The notes: generated from the letters alone by a model not told the origin. A stretch of 64,000 bases of DNA from CAVQGZ01 sp963714455 (GCA_963714455.1 CAVQON010000014.1:62001-126000); one strand, 5' to 3'; positions 17,795 through 26,919 are shown, numbered from the stretch's first letter. Made by a program: numbers and translations.

Positions 17795-19317
17795 GGGCGC
17801 CGCCAGGTACGTCCGTCGCGGGCCAGCATGTCGTCGGACTCCTGCGGTCCCCAGGTGCCCGGGGCGTAGCTCGGCGGCGGGCCGCTGGCCGCCCAGCTCG
17901 CCAGAACCGGGTCGAGCACCTGCCACCCCAGCTCGACCTCACGCTGGTGCGGGAACAGCGGCGGGTCGCCCAGCAGCACGTCCAGGATGAGCCGCTCGTA
18001 GGCCTCGGGGGAGTCCTGCGTGAAGGCGTGGCCGTAGCCGAAGTCCATGGTCACGTCGCGCACCTCCATCGCCGTGCCGGGCACCTTCGAGCCGAAGCGG
18101 ATCGTCACGCCCTCGTCGGGCTGCACCCGCACGACCAGTGCGTTCTGGCCGAGCTCGGACGTGTCGGTGGCGTCGAAGGGCAGGTGCGGAGCTCGCCGGA
18201 ACACCACCGCGACCTCGGTCACCCGTCGGCCCAGCCGCTTGCCCGCCCGCACGTAGAAGGGCACCCCGGCCCAGCGTCGGGTGTCGACCTCGAGGCGCAG
18301 CGCGGCGTAGGTCTCGGTGGTCGAGTCCGCCGGGATGCCGTCCTCCTGCAGGTAGGCGGGCACCTGCTCGCCGCCCTGCCATCCGTCGGCGTAGCGCCCG
18401 CGGGCGGTCGCCTCGTCGAGCGACCCTGCGACGTGCACCGCTTGCAGCACCTTCTCCTTCTCGATGCGTAGCGAGCGGGCGTCGAACGACACCGGCTCCT
18501 CCATCGCCACCAGCGCCAGCAGCTGCAGCAGGTGGTTCTGGACGACGTCGCGGGCGGCGCCGATGCCGTCGTAGTACCCGGCGCGCGAGCCGATGCCGAT
18601 GTCTTCGGCCATGGTGATCTGCACGTGGTCGACGTAGTGGTTGTTCCAGAGCGGCTCGAAGAGCTGGTTCGCGAAACGCAGCGCCAGCAGGTTCTGCACG
18701 GTCTCCTTGCCGAGGTAGTGGTCGATGCGAAACACGGACTCCGTCGGAAAGACTCGCTCGATCGCCGCGTTGAGCTCGCGAGCGGAGGCCAGGTCGTGCC
18801 CGAACGGCTTCTCGATCACGACTCGTCGCCACGCGTCGGGTCGGACGGGGTCGGCCAGCCCCGAGGTCGCCAGTCCGTGGGCCACGGGGCCGAACATCCG
18901 CGGCGGGATCGAGAGGTAGAAGGCGTGGTTGCCGCCCGTGCCCGCCACCGCGTCCAGCTCGGCCACGGTGTCGGCGAGCCGGTGGAAGTCGTCGGGGTTG
19001 GTCAGCTCACCCGGGACGAAGCGGAAGCCCTCGGCCAGCTGAGCCCAGGTCGACTCCCGGAACGGCGTGCGGGCGTGCTCGCGCACCGCGTCGTGCACCT
19101 GGGCGGCGAAGTCCTGGTGCTCCCACTGGCGTCGCGCGAACCCGACGAGCGCGAAGCTCGGGGGCAGCAGCCCGCGGTTGGCCAGGTCGTACACAGCCGG
19201 CATCAGCTTCTTGCGGGCCAGGTCGCCGGTGACGCCGAAGATGATCAGCCCACAGGGGCCGGCGATGCGCGGCAGCCGCTTGTCCCGCCGGTCACGCAGC
19301 GGGTTGGCGCCGGTCAT
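17791..19317 (-). CDS. zwf: Glucose-6-phosphate 1-dehydrogenase
   Basis: A 508-residue enzyme that oxidises glucose-6-phosphate and makes NADPH. The nucleotide-binding motif 'IFGVTGDLARKKLMPA' is near residues 26-41, and the substrate/active-site motif 'RIDHYLGKE' near residues 195-203. Length is normal. It lies 18 bases after tal, within the minus-strand pentose phosphate operon. Confidence 0.97.
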   Translation of the reverse strand: MTGANPLRDRRDKRLPRIAGPCGLIIFGVTGDLARKKLMPAVYDLANRGLLPPSFALVGFARRQWEHQDFAAQVHDAVREHARTPFRESTWAQLAEGFRFVPGELTNPDDFHRLADTVAELDAVAGTGGNHAFYLSIPPRMFGPVAHGLATSGLADPVRPDAWRRVVIEKPFGHDLASARELNAAIERVFPTESVFRIDHYLGKETVQNLLALRFANQLFEPLWNNHYVDHVQITMAEDIGIGSRAGYYDGIGAARDVVQNHLLQLLALVAMEEPVSFDARSLRIEKEKVLQAVHVAGSLDEATARGRYADGWQGGEQVPAYLQEDGIPADSTTETYAALRLEVDTRRWAGVPFYVRAGKRLGRRVTEVAVVFRRAPHLPFDATDTSELGQNALVVRVQPDEGVTIRFGSKVPGTAMEVRDVTMDFGYGHAFTQDSPEAYERLILDVLLGDPPLFPHQREVELGWQVLDPVLASWAASGPPPSYAPGTWGPQESDDMLARDGRTWRRP

Positions 19318-19335
19318 GGAGTGCCGCGCTCGCCG

Positions 19336-20466
19336 TCAGCGTGCCGAGGTGAGCTGGGCGTCGACAGTGCTCAGCAGAGCGGTCCAGGCCTGCTCGAACT
19401 TCGCCACGCCCTCATCCTCCAGCACTCGGGTGACATCGGCCAGGTCGATTCCCACGGCGGCCAGCGACGCGAACGTGCCTTCTGCCTCCCGGTAGTGGCT
19501 GCGCACGGCGTCCGGATTGATCTCCCCGTGCTCGGCGACGGCGGCCAGCGTGCCCTCCGGCATGGTGTTCACCGTGTTGGGGGCCACGAGCTCGGTGACG
19601 TACATGGTGTCGGGGTAGGCGGGGTCCTTGACGCCGGTGGATGCCCACAGGGGGCGCTGGGAGCGGGCGCCCTGCCCGGCCAGGTGCAGCCAGCGTCCCC
19701 CGGCGGTGCGCCGCTCGTAGACCTGGTAGGCGAGCCGTGCGTTCGCGACAGCAGCCTGACCTCGCAGCGCGAGGGCATCGGGCGACCCGATCTCGGTGAG
19801 CCGCCGGTCGACCTCGGTGTCGACCCGGCTGACGAAGAACGACGCCACCGACGCCAGCCCGTCCACCGGGTGACCGGCAGCGAGGCGGTGCTCGATCCCG
19901 GACATGAAGGCGTCCAGCACCGCCTCGTAGCGCTGCACGGAGAAGATGAGCGTCACGTTGACGCTGATGCCGTCGGCCAGGCAACGCGTGATCGCCGGCA
20001 GCCCGGCGAGTGTCGCGGGGATCTTGATGAGCAGGTTGGGCCGGCCGACGGCCGCCCACAGCTCGCGGGCCTGCAGCACGGTCGCCTCGGTGTCGTGGGC
20101 CAGCCGGGGGTCGACCTCGAGCGACACCCGCCCGTCGACACCCTCGGTGGCTACCGCGATGTCGGCGAGCAGGTCGCACGCGGCGCGCACGTCGTCCACG
20201 GTGAGCTGCCGCACCGCCGTCTCGGCGTCGGCGCGCGCCGCGGCGAGCTCGGCGAGGTCGGCGGCGTAGGCGCCGGAGCTGCCGATGGCGTTCTGGAAGA
20301 TCGACGGGTTGGTCGTGACGCCGACGACACCTCTGGTCGCGACGAGCTCGGCGAGGTTGCCGCTGGTCAGTCGGTCGCGCGAGAGGTCGTCCAGCCACAC
20401 CGACACCCCGTTGCGCATCAGCGACAGAAGCGGCTGCGGGGTGCGGTCGAGTGCTGCGGTGCTCAT
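19336..20466 (-). CDS. tal: Transaldolase
   Basis: A 376-residue transaldolase of the longer actinobacterial type. 'TTNPSIFQNAI' and the Schiff-base Lys in 'LLIKIPATL' (about residue 146) are intact, as is 'SVNVTLIFS'. It moves a dihydroxyacetone unit between sugar phosphates in the non-oxidative branch. The start ATG 20466 has a strong GGAGGA ribosome binding site just upstream (plus-strand 20470-20475). It follows tkt by 19 bases. Confidence 0.96.
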   Translation of the reverse strand: MSTAALDRTPQPLLSLMRNGVSVWLDDLSRDRLTSGNLAELVATRGVVGVTTNPSIFQNAIGSSGAYAADLAELAAARADAETAVRQLTVDDVRAACDLLADIAVATEGVDGRVSLEVDPRLAHDTEATVLQARELWAAVGRPNLLIKIPATLAGLPAITRCLADGISVNVTLIFSVQRYEAVLDAFMSGIEHRLAAGHPVDGLASVASFFVSRVDTEVDRRLTEIGSPDALALRGQAAVANARLAYQVYERRTAGGRWLHLAGQGARSQRPLWASTGVKDPAYPDTMYVTELVAPNTVNTMPEGTLAAVAEHGEINPDAVRSHYREAEGTFASLAAVGIDLADVTRVLEDEGVAKFEQAWTALLSTVDAQLTSAR

Positions 20467-20485
20467 GGGTCCTCCGGGTCGGTGG

Positions 20486-22594
20486 TCAGGCGGATGCGGC
20501 GGCGATGCTGGCACGGGCTGCCGCGACGACGGCCGCCGAGGTGATGCCGAACTCGGCGAAGAGCGTCTGGTAGTCGGCCGACGCGCCGAAGTGCTCCAGG
20601 CTGACGGCACGGCCTGCGTCACCGAGCAGACGGTGCCACGGCTGGGCGACGCCGGCCTCGACGCTGACGCGCGCGCGCACCTGTGGCGGCAGCACCTCGT
20701 CGCGGTACTGCTGTGGCTGGGCGTCGAACCATTCCAGGCAGGGCATCGACACGACCCTGGCCCCGATGCCGGCGTCGGCGAGCGTGGCCGCGGCCTCGAG
20801 TGCGATCGCGACCTCCGACCCGCTGGCGAGCAGCACGACGTCCGGAGCGCCGCCAGCAGCGTCGGCCAGGACGTACCCGCCACGGGCGACCGCGGCGGCG
20901 TCGGTGTCGGCGAGCACGGGGACGTCCTGCCGGGTGAGCGCCAGCCCGACGGGTCGGGTGGGCATCTCGACGTGCTGCTCGAGCACGGCCTGCCAGGCGC
21001 CGACCGTCTCGACGGCGTCGGCCGGCCGCACGATGTCGAGGCCCGGGATGGCCCGCAGCGCGGCCAGGTGCTCGATCGGCTGGTGGGTGGGGCCGTCCTC
21101 GCCGAGCCCGATGGAGTCGTGGGTCCAGACGTAGGTGACCGGCAGCCCCATCAGCGCCGCAAGGCGGACGGAGGGGCGCATGTAGTCGCTGAAGACCAAG
21201 AAGGTCCCGCCGTAGGGGCGGGTGAGCCCGCCGAGCGCGATCCCGTTGAGGACCGCCCCCATCGCGTGCTCGCGCACGCCGAAGTGCAGCACGCGGCCGT
21301 AGGGGTGGCCGCCGAACGTGGACGACGAGCGGTGTGCCGGGTGGAACGACGGCTCGCCCTTCGGGGTGGTGTTGTTGCTGCCGGCGAGGTCGGCCGAGCC
21401 GCCCCACAGCTCCGGCAGCAGCGGGGCGAGCGCGGTGAGCACTGCCCCGGACGCGCTGCGGGTGGCCACGGCCGCCTCGGCGGAGCGCTGCTCGACGAAG
21501 GTCGGCAGCGCGTCGCGCCAGCCCTCCGGCAGCCGGCGGTCGCGCAGCCGGTCGAGAAGGTCGGCGCCCTCGGGGTTGGCGCTGCGCCAGGTGGCGAGCC
21601 GGGAGTCCCAGTCCGCGCGCGCGGCGGCCCCGCGCTCGGCCACCCGACGTGCGTGCGCGAGCACCGCGGCGTCCACGGCGAACGAGACGTCCGGGTCGGC
21701 GCCGAGCACAGCCTTCACGGCGCGCACCTCGTCGGCCCCCGCCTTGGAGCCGTGGATGGCGCCGGTGTTCTGCTTGGTCGGCGCGGGCCACGCGATGACG
21801 GTGCGCAGCGCGATGAGCGACGGCCGGTCGGTGACGACCGCCGCCTCGGTCAGGGCCGCGTCGAGGGCGGCGACGTCCTCGACGTACTCGCCGTCGGGGC
21901 GCAGCCACTCGACGCGCTGGACGTGCCAGCCGTAGGCCTCGTACCGGGCGCAGACGTCCTCGGTGAAGGCGACCGAGGTGTCGTCCTCGATCGAGATGTG
22001 GTTGTCGTCCCAGATCACGGTGAGGTTGCCGAGCTCTTGGGTGCCGGCCAGGGACGACGCCTCGGCCGACACGCCCTCCTCGAGGTCACCGTCGGAGGCG
22101 ATGACGAACACCCGGTGGTCGAAGAGGCTGGTGCCCGCCGGTGCGTCCGGGTCGAGCAGGCCGTGCACGCGGCGCGCGTCCATGGCCATGCCGACCGCGT
22201 TGCCGACGCCCTGGCCCAACGGTCCGGTGGTGGTCTCGACCCCGGGGGTGTGGTTCCACTCCGGGTGCCCCGGCGTCTGGGAGCCCCAGGTGCGCAGGGC
22301 CCGCAGGTCGTCCAGCGTGAGCGGGTAGCCCGACAGGTAGAGCTGCGTGTAGAGCGTGAGGCTGGTGTGCCCGGCCGAGAGCACGAAACGGTCGCGACCG
22401 AGCCACGACGGGTCGGCGGGGTCGTGGCGCAGGTGCCGCTGGAACAGCAGGTAGGCCGCCGGGGCAAGACTCACCGCGGTTCCCGGGTGGCCGTTGCCCG
22501 CCTGCTCCACCGCGTCGAGCGCGAGAAGACGGGCAGTGTCGACGGCGCGTCGGTCGTTCTCGGACCACGCGAAGTCGGTGGGCGGACGTGTCAT
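20486..22594 (-). CDS. tkt: Transketolase
   Basis: A 702-residue thiamine diphosphate enzyme. The N-terminal motif 'GNGHPGTAVSLAP', the ThDP-binding 'GDGDLEEGVSAEA', and the pyrimidine-domain segments 'HDSIGLGEDGPTHQP' and 'ASGSEV' are present in order. The start at ATG 22594 gives 'MTRPPTDFAWSE'; the open frame further upstream lies in the divergent promoter region. It is the first gene of the tkt-tal-zwf-opcA-pgl operon and is divergent from ctaB, as in most actinobacteria. A TAGGCT sequence on the minus strand near 22658 is a possible -10. Confidence 0.97.
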   Translation of the reverse strand: MTRPPTDFAWSENDRRAVDTARLLALDAVEQAGNGHPGTAVSLAPAAYLLFQRHLRHDPADPSWLGRDRFVLSAGHTSLTLYTQLYLSGYPLTLDDLRALRTWGSQTPGHPEWNHTPGVETTTGPLGQGVGNAVGMAMDARRVHGLLDPDAPAGTSLFDHRVFVIASDGDLEEGVSAEASSLAGTQELGNLTVIWDDNHISIEDDTSVAFTEDVCARYEAYGWHVQRVEWLRPDGEYVEDVAALDAALTEAAVVTDRPSLIALRTVIAWPAPTKQNTGAIHGSKAGADEVRAVKAVLGADPDVSFAVDAAVLAHARRVAERGAAARADWDSRLATWRSANPEGADLLDRLRDRRLPEGWRDALPTFVEQRSAEAAVATRSASGAVLTALAPLLPELWGGSADLAGSNNTTPKGEPSFHPAHRSSSTFGGHPYGRVLHFGVREHAMGAVLNGIALGGLTRPYGGTFLVFSDYMRPSVRLAALMGLPVTYVWTHDSIGLGEDGPTHQPIEHLAALRAIPGLDIVRPADAVETVGAWQAVLEQHVEMPTRPVGLALTRQDVPVLADTDAAAVARGGYVLADAAGGAPDVVLLASGSEVAIALEAAATLADAGIGARVVSMPCLEWFDAQPQQYRDEVLPPQVRARVSVEAGVAQPWHRLLGDAGRAVSLEHFGASADYQTLFAEFGITSAAVVAAARASIAAASA

Positions 22595-22730
22595 CGGGAC
22601 GGCTCCGGTTCGTTCAGGGCAAGACCAGTCGGGGCGGCAGGGCCGCCGGCCGAGCCTAGCCGCGGGCCTGCGAGCGGTGTGAAGCGTGACGCAGCGAACG
22701 TCTCGCTCACGCCTGAGCGGTACCCGTCGG

Positions 22731-22736
22731 TACAGT
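22731..22736 (+). promoter_or_regulatory. -10 element of ctaB (leaderless)
   Basis: TACAGT matches TANNNT and ends seven bases before GTG 22744. This supports a leaderless ctaB message starting at that GTG rather than at GTG 22738, which would lie too close to the -10. Confidence 0.5.
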
Positions 22737-22743
22737 TGTGGGC

Positions 22744-23694
22744 GTGACCGCTGTGGACCCCCGCCCCGTCGTGGTCGAGGGGACCACCTCCGCACCTGAA
22801 CGCAAGCGGCGGTCGTGGCGCACGACGGTCACCGCGTACGTCGCCATCACGAAGCCGCGCGTGGTCGAGCTGCTCCTGATCACGACCCTGCCGGCAATGG
22901 TCCTCGCCCAGCGCGGGCTCCCGCCGCTCGGCCTGGCCCTGGCGACCCTCACGGGCGGGGCGCTGGCGGCGGGCAGCGCGCACGTCTACAACCAGGTGAT
23001 CGAGCGCGACATCGACGCACTGATGCGGCGCACGTCGCGGCGTCCCTTGGTCAACGACGTGATCACGGTGCGGGGCGCGCTCGTCTACGGCACGGTGCTG
23101 CTGGCCGTCTCCGTGGCGATGATGCTCGTGTGGGTCAACCCCCTGGCCGCCGGGCTCACGGTGCTCGCCAACGCCTTCTACGTCATCGTCTACACAGTCG
23201 TGCTCAAGCGCCGGACGTCGCAGAACATCGTCTGGGGCGGCATCGCCGGATGCATGCCCACCCTCATCGGGTGGGCCGCGGTGACGAACGGGCTGTCGTG
23301 GGCGCCGTGGGTGATGTTCCTGGTCGTCTTCTTCTGGACCCCGGCCCACTACTGGCCCCTGGCCATCAAGTTCCGCCACGACTACGCCGCAGCCGGCGTG
23401 CCCATGCTGCCGGTCGTCGCCGAAGACACCAAGGTCGGGCGCCAGATCGTGGCCTACGCCCTCGCCACCGTCGCCACGTCCCTCGTGCTCGCGCCCGTGG
23501 CGAACCTCGGCTGGATCTATCTCGCGGTCGCGGCCGTCGCCGGCGCGTGGTTCGTTGCCGAGTCGTGGCGCCTGCTGCGGGCAGCCCGCTCAGGCCAGCG
23601 GGACCTGCGCCCGATGCGCCTCTTCCACGCCTCGATCACGTACCTCACGCTCGTCTTCGTCGCCGTCGGGGCGGACGTCCTGATCCTCGGCTGA
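22744..23694 (+). CDS. ctaB: Heme O synthase (protoheme IX farnesyltransferase)
   Basis: A 316-residue UbiA-family membrane prenyltransferase with about nine helices. The prenyl diphosphate/metal motif 'NQVIERDIDALMRRTSRRP' is in the first loop, and 'KRRTSQNIVWGGIAG' in the second. It adds farnesyl to heme b for cytochrome oxidase maturation. The start was chosen at GTG 22744 because of the -10 spacing; GTG 22738 is two codons longer. The last 105 bases overlap, on the other strand, the end of ctaA, which performs the next step. Confidence 0.95.
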   Translation: MTAVDPRPVVVEGTTSAPERKRRSWRTTVTAYVAITKPRVVELLLITTLPAMVLAQRGLPPLGLALATLTGGALAAGSAHVYNQVIERDIDALMRRTSRRPLVNDVITVRGALVYGTVLLAVSVAMMLVWVNPLAAGLTVLANAFYVIVYTVVLKRRTSQNIVWGGIAGCMPTLIGWAAVTNGLSWAPWVMFLVVFFWTPAHYWPLAIKFRHDYAAAGVPMLPVVAEDTKVGRQIVAYALATVATSLVLAPVANLGWIYLAVAAVAGAWFVAESWRLLRAARSGQRDLRPMRLFHASITYLTLVFVAVGADVLILG

Positions 23695-24609
23695 CCCGAG
23701 CGGCATCCCCTCGGCGGGGACGCGCTCGCGCGTCGACAGCAGCAGCGACACCGCCGCGACGACGAGCAGGGTCGCCCCGAGCATGTGCAGTCCGACGAGG
23801 ACGATCGGCAGGCCGGTGAAGTACTGGGCGAACCCGATCGCACCCTGCGCCAGCTCGACGCCGAGCAGCACGGCAGCCGCGTACGCCACGCGCCCGGGGG
23901 AGCCGGCGGCGCGGGCGGCGAACCACGTGCCCACCGTCAGGCCGAGCAGCAGGAAGACCGCGTCGACGTGCAGCTGGCTCACGCTCTCCAGGTCGAGCCC
24001 CGTGCGCTGAGCCATGTCGTCACCGGCGTGCGGACCGCTTCCGGTCACGATCGTGCCCAGGTAGATCGTGACGTAGGTGACAGCCACGACGACCCAGGCC
24101 AGTCGCCGAAGCCAGAAGCCGGCGACGCCGCCCCCGATCGGACGGACCGGCCCGGCGGGCTCGCGCGTCCGTTGCACCAGCACCGTAGCCACCCCGATCA
24201 GCGCCGCCGAGGCGATGAAGTGCAGCATGACGACCCACGGGTTGAGCTCGGTGAGCACGGTGATGCCGCCGAGCAGGGCCTGGATGGGGATGCCGAGAAA
24301 CAGCACCACCGCCGGTTCCACGAGGTCGCGGCGACGCGGTCGGGCCCGCCAGACGGCCACGAGCGTCGCCAGCGCGATCACTGCGAGCACGAAGGTCAGC
24401 AGCCGGTTCCCGAACTCGATGTAGCCGTGGATCCCGTACTCGGGGGTGTTGACGTAGGAGTCGTCGGTGCAGCGCGGGAACGTGGGGCAGCCGAGCCCCG
24501 ACCCGGTGAGCCGGACGGCGCCGCCGGTGACGACGATGCCGATCTGGCTCACCAGCGAGGCGAGCGCCAGTCCACGCACGCTCCGTGACGCGGTCGCGGG
24601 ACGTGACAT
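23590..24609 (-). CDS. ctaA: Heme A synthase (COX15/CtaA family)
   Basis: A 339-residue membrane protein with eight predicted helices, which oxidises heme O to heme A. Conserved features include 'TGGAVRLTGSGLGCPTFPRC', 'IEFGNRLLTFVLAV', 'LHFIASAALIG' and 'LHMLGATLLV', with the heme-binding histidines in place. The start ATG 24609 is preferred; GTG 24615 is possible. The final 35 residues are charged and are encoded antisense to the last helix of ctaB, an unusual but consistent convergent overlap. Confidence 0.92.
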   Translation of the reverse strand: MSRPATASRSVRGLALASLVSQIGIVVTGGAVRLTGSGLGCPTFPRCTDDSYVNTPEYGIHGYIEFGNRLLTFVLAVIALATLVAVWRARPRRRDLVEPAVVLFLGIPIQALLGGITVLTELNPWVVMLHFIASAALIGVATVLVQRTREPAGPVRPIGGGVAGFWLRRLAWVVVAVTYVTIYLGTIVTGSGPHAGDDMAQRTGLDLESVSQLHVDAVFLLLGLTVGTWFAARAAGSPGRVAYAAAVLLGVELAQGAIGFAQYFTGLPIVLVGLHMLGATLLVVAAVSLLLSTRERVPAEGMPLGSAEDQDVRPDGDEDEREVRDRGVEEAHRAQVPLA

Positions 24610-24634
24610 GACCACGATGGTAGGCGGAGCGGTC

Positions 24635-25373
24635 CTAAGCCTCGATCTGACCTCGGGCGATGCTGTTGCCCGAGTGCGTCGGTACCCCGTCGGTCGGCTC
24701 GAGCGACACGTCCACGATCGGGAAGTCGGCGACGTCGATGCCCGCCGGCACCACGAACTCACCCGATGACCCGTCGAGGATGCCGAGGGAGACCATGCCC
24801 TCGACGTTGCTGTCGATCAGCCAGACCTCTTGGTAGCCGTCGGCGACGGCTGCCTGGTCGGCGGCCAGGGTGACCACGAGCACCTGCTCGCCGGAGTCAC
24901 GAAGGGTCAGCTCGGCAGTTCCGGAGGCGTCCCAGTCGGGAAGGGGCTCGAGGTCGACGCTGGCAGCCACCGTCACGGGGGGTTCGGAGGACGAGTCGAG
25001 GACGGTGGCCGTGACCACCCCGCCGACGACGATGCCGCCGACGCTGGCGGCAGCCAGCAGCCAGGGGGCGGGCCGGGAGCGACGCTCGCGGCGCTCGGCA
25101 AGCGAGACGACCTGCGCGGAGTCGGTCGTAGCCTCGACCGGAGGCAGGGGCCTCCCCGAGCCCCAGCTCGGTGCTGATGCGGTCCCAGACCGCGGGTGGC
25201 GGGGCGATCAGGTCGACGGGGCCCTCGCTGCGAGCCGTGGTGACGACAGACTTGAGGCTTGCCACCTGAACCTGGCATGTGTCACAAGTGGCCAGGTGCG
25301 CCTCGTCGTCCGAGGTCCCCACGGTCTCGCCCAACGAGCGAAGCGCGAGGGTCTCGGGGTCACAGTGCGGCAC
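24635..25373 (-). pseudogene. rskA: Anti-sigma-K factor RskA-like, frameshifted
   Basis: Two frames together make a complete RskA-type protein. The first (from GTG 25373) has the zinc anti-sigma motif 'HLATCDTCQ' and continues to about residue 75. Near 25150 the homology moves by one base to a frame with 'APWLLAAASVGGIVVGGVV', a membrane helix, and then the extracellular RskA domain ('GYQEVWLIDSNVEGMVSLG', 'SGEFVVPAG') to the stop at 24635. The shift lies in a run of G/C bases (GGGGAGGCCCC), so a sequencing error is possible. If real, the soluble N-terminal half would be cut from its membrane anchor. It overlaps the end of the sigma gene by 14 bases. Confidence 0.78.
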
Positions 25374-26004
25374 CGTCCACCTCCAGGCGTAGGCGCAGCT
25401 TCTCCAGGCTGCGCTTGATATGGCTCTTCACGGTCCCCAGCGGGAGCCGGAGAACACTTGCTATCTGTGCGTGCGTCAGGTCTTCGTAGAAGGCCAGCTC
25501 GAGAATGCGCTTCTGCGGCTGGCCCAGCCGGTTGAGCTCGTCGGCGATCAGCACCCGGTCCACCACCGGCTCGGCCGGGGCGGGCTCGTTCGGCTCAGTC
25601 GTGACCCGCTCGACCGCCTCTTGGGCACGGCCCTGCTTGGCCCGCGACCCGTGCAGGTCCGCGATCTTGTGCCGGCTGATCCCCATCAGCCAACCGGGCA
25701 GAGAACCGGTCGCCGGATCGAACTTCTCCCGGCTCTGCCACGCTGCCACGTACACCTGCTGCACGACGTCCTCGGCGTCCGTCCGGTCACCGATCTTGCG
25801 CATCGCGACGGTGAACACCAGCGCTGACCAGCGACGGTAGGCCTCCTCCAGCGCCGTCTCGTCACCGGCGACGAACGACTCGGCCAGGTCGACGTCGCTG
25901 CGCTCGGGCACCTCGGCCCACCCGGTCGCCTCGTGCGCCGCGCTTGACTTGGAACGGTCGGCCCTCTTCTTGCGGTCTTCCACGAGCACCATCGTCGCAC
26001 TCAT
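25360..26004 (-). CDS. sigK: ECF RNA polymerase sigma factor, SigK type
   Basis: A 214-residue ECF sigma factor. Region 2 (about residues 45-115) has 'AEDVVQQVYVAAWQ' and 'GWLMGISRHKIADL'. Region 4 (about 155-205) has 'ELAFYEDLTHAQIAS' and 'GTVKSHIKRSLEKLRL'. Followed directly by an RskA-like anti-sigma factor, it fits the SigK-RskA pair of mycobacteria, which controls secreted antigens. The start ATG 26004 lies seven bases after the sortase stop, and the gene overlaps rskA. The N-terminal 40 residues are charged and poorly conserved. Unlike both neighbours, this frame is intact. Confidence 0.88.
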   Translation of the reverse strand: MSATMVLVEDRKKRADRSKSSAAHEATGWAEVPERSDVDLAESFVAGDETALEEAYRRWSALVFTVAMRKIGDRTDAEDVVQQVYVAAWQSREKFDPATGSLPGWLMGISRHKIADLHGSRAKQGRAQEAVERVTTEPNEPAPAEPVVDRVLIADELNRLGQPQKRILELAFYEDLTHAQIASVLRLPLGTVKSHIKRSLEKLRLRLEVDGAAL

Positions 26005-26011
26005 GGTGGTC

Positions 26012-26754
26012 CTACCGCTCCACTGGTGCTGCGATCACGACGATGTTGTCCTCGTACCCGCCCGCCTCCGGTATGTACCGGCCGCCGCAGGTGACGACGG
26101 CGAGCTGGTGCCGGCCGCCGGGGCGGAACAGGGTGTCGACCGGCAGCGCAGCCTTGGTGATGCGCTGCACCGTCTCGACCCGGTATCGCACCGGAGCCCC
26201 GTCCGAGCCGGTGACCGTCACCGTGTCGCCGACCTGACGGAGGCGAGACGGGCCAGCGGCCCGACCCCTCCGGCCACCGAGTCGACGTGCCCGCCCAGCA
26301 CCGTCGAGCCACGACGGTCGCCGGGAGACGACCCGAACCGGTACCACCCGATCACCTGGGGGTCCTCAGGCAGCTCCATCTGGCCGTCCTGCGCCACGCC
26401 GGTCGCCGCGATCGGCATCGATATCCCCACGCTGTCCACACGAAGCTGGAGCGGCGGTGCCACGGGCTCGGGGATGACGATCTCGGTGGCGTCGACGACG
26501 GGGATGTCGATGCCTGGTCTTACGGCGTCCTCCGAGGTGTCGCGGTCGGTCGTCGCGGCGTCCTGAGCCGCGGGTGCGGCGGGACGCTGCGGGCCACGCG
26601 AGGCGGCGGAGTCTGCGGCGACCCGGGCGACGGCGACCTGCTCGAGGTCGGTGCCGACCCCCGACGTGCGGGCCATGGCCCAGGCCACACCCGAACCAAC
26701 CAGCAGAGCGATCGACGCCACAAGGGCGACGAGGGCTCGCGTGCGCTGGCTCAT
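26012..26754 (-). pseudogene. Class F sortase, frameshifted
   Basis: The frame from ATG 26754 reads an N-terminal membrane anchor ('ALVALVASIALLVGSGVAWA'), a variable stalk, and a sortase domain up to the catalytic His ('STVLGGHVDS'). Near 26240 the homology shifts to a second frame with 'VGDTVTVTGSDGAPVRYRV' and the catalytic Cys motif 'LAVVTCGGRY', ending at 26012. A single-base loss at the shift explains both frames. Class F sortases are common in actinobacteria and attach or process surface proteins. As written, the product would lose its Cys. The gene sits between the DUF4397 gene and sigK on the same strand. Confidence 0.8.
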
Positions 26755-26779
26755 GTCCGGTCCTCCGGATGCTCATGGG

Positions 26780-26831
26780 GGAGCGGTGGCCACGACCCCA
26801 GGGTGACGTGGATGGTCGTGGTCACCGCTCC
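26780..26831 (-). terminator. Hairpin upstream of the sortase gene
   Basis: GGAGCGGTGGCCACGACC (26780-26797) and GGTCGTGGTCACCGCTCC (26814-26831) pair over 18 positions with one mismatch around a 16-base loop. It is the second of two hairpins between the DUF4397 and sortase genes and could act as terminator or as attenuator in the sortase leader. Confidence 0.5.
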
Positions 26832-26865
26832 CGGCTCAATGATGGAACAGTGCTGCGGTACCGGC

Positions 26866-26906
26866 GTGCCGAGAGGCGGGCTGAATCGATTCCCGCCTCA
26901 CGGCAC
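26866..26906 (-). terminator. Terminator-like hairpin after the DUF4397 gene
   Basis: GTGCCGAGAGGCGGG (26866-26880) and CCCGCCTCACGGCAC (26892-26906) pair over 15 positions with one mismatch around an 11-base AT-richer loop. It begins 13 bases past the DUF4397 stop. No T-run follows, as is usual at this GC content. Confidence 0.6.
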
Positions 26907-26919
26907 TGCGCGGTGGCTG

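Noticed and set aside
18532..20544. 670-codon plus-strand open frame across zwf and tal
   Set aside because: Antisense to zwf and tal, which are certain. No ribosome binding site or motifs.
24635..26754. Two separate small proteins each for the anti-sigma and sortase regions
   Set aside because: The frame pieces join into single known families with one-base shifts, so split real genes are less likely than frameshifts.
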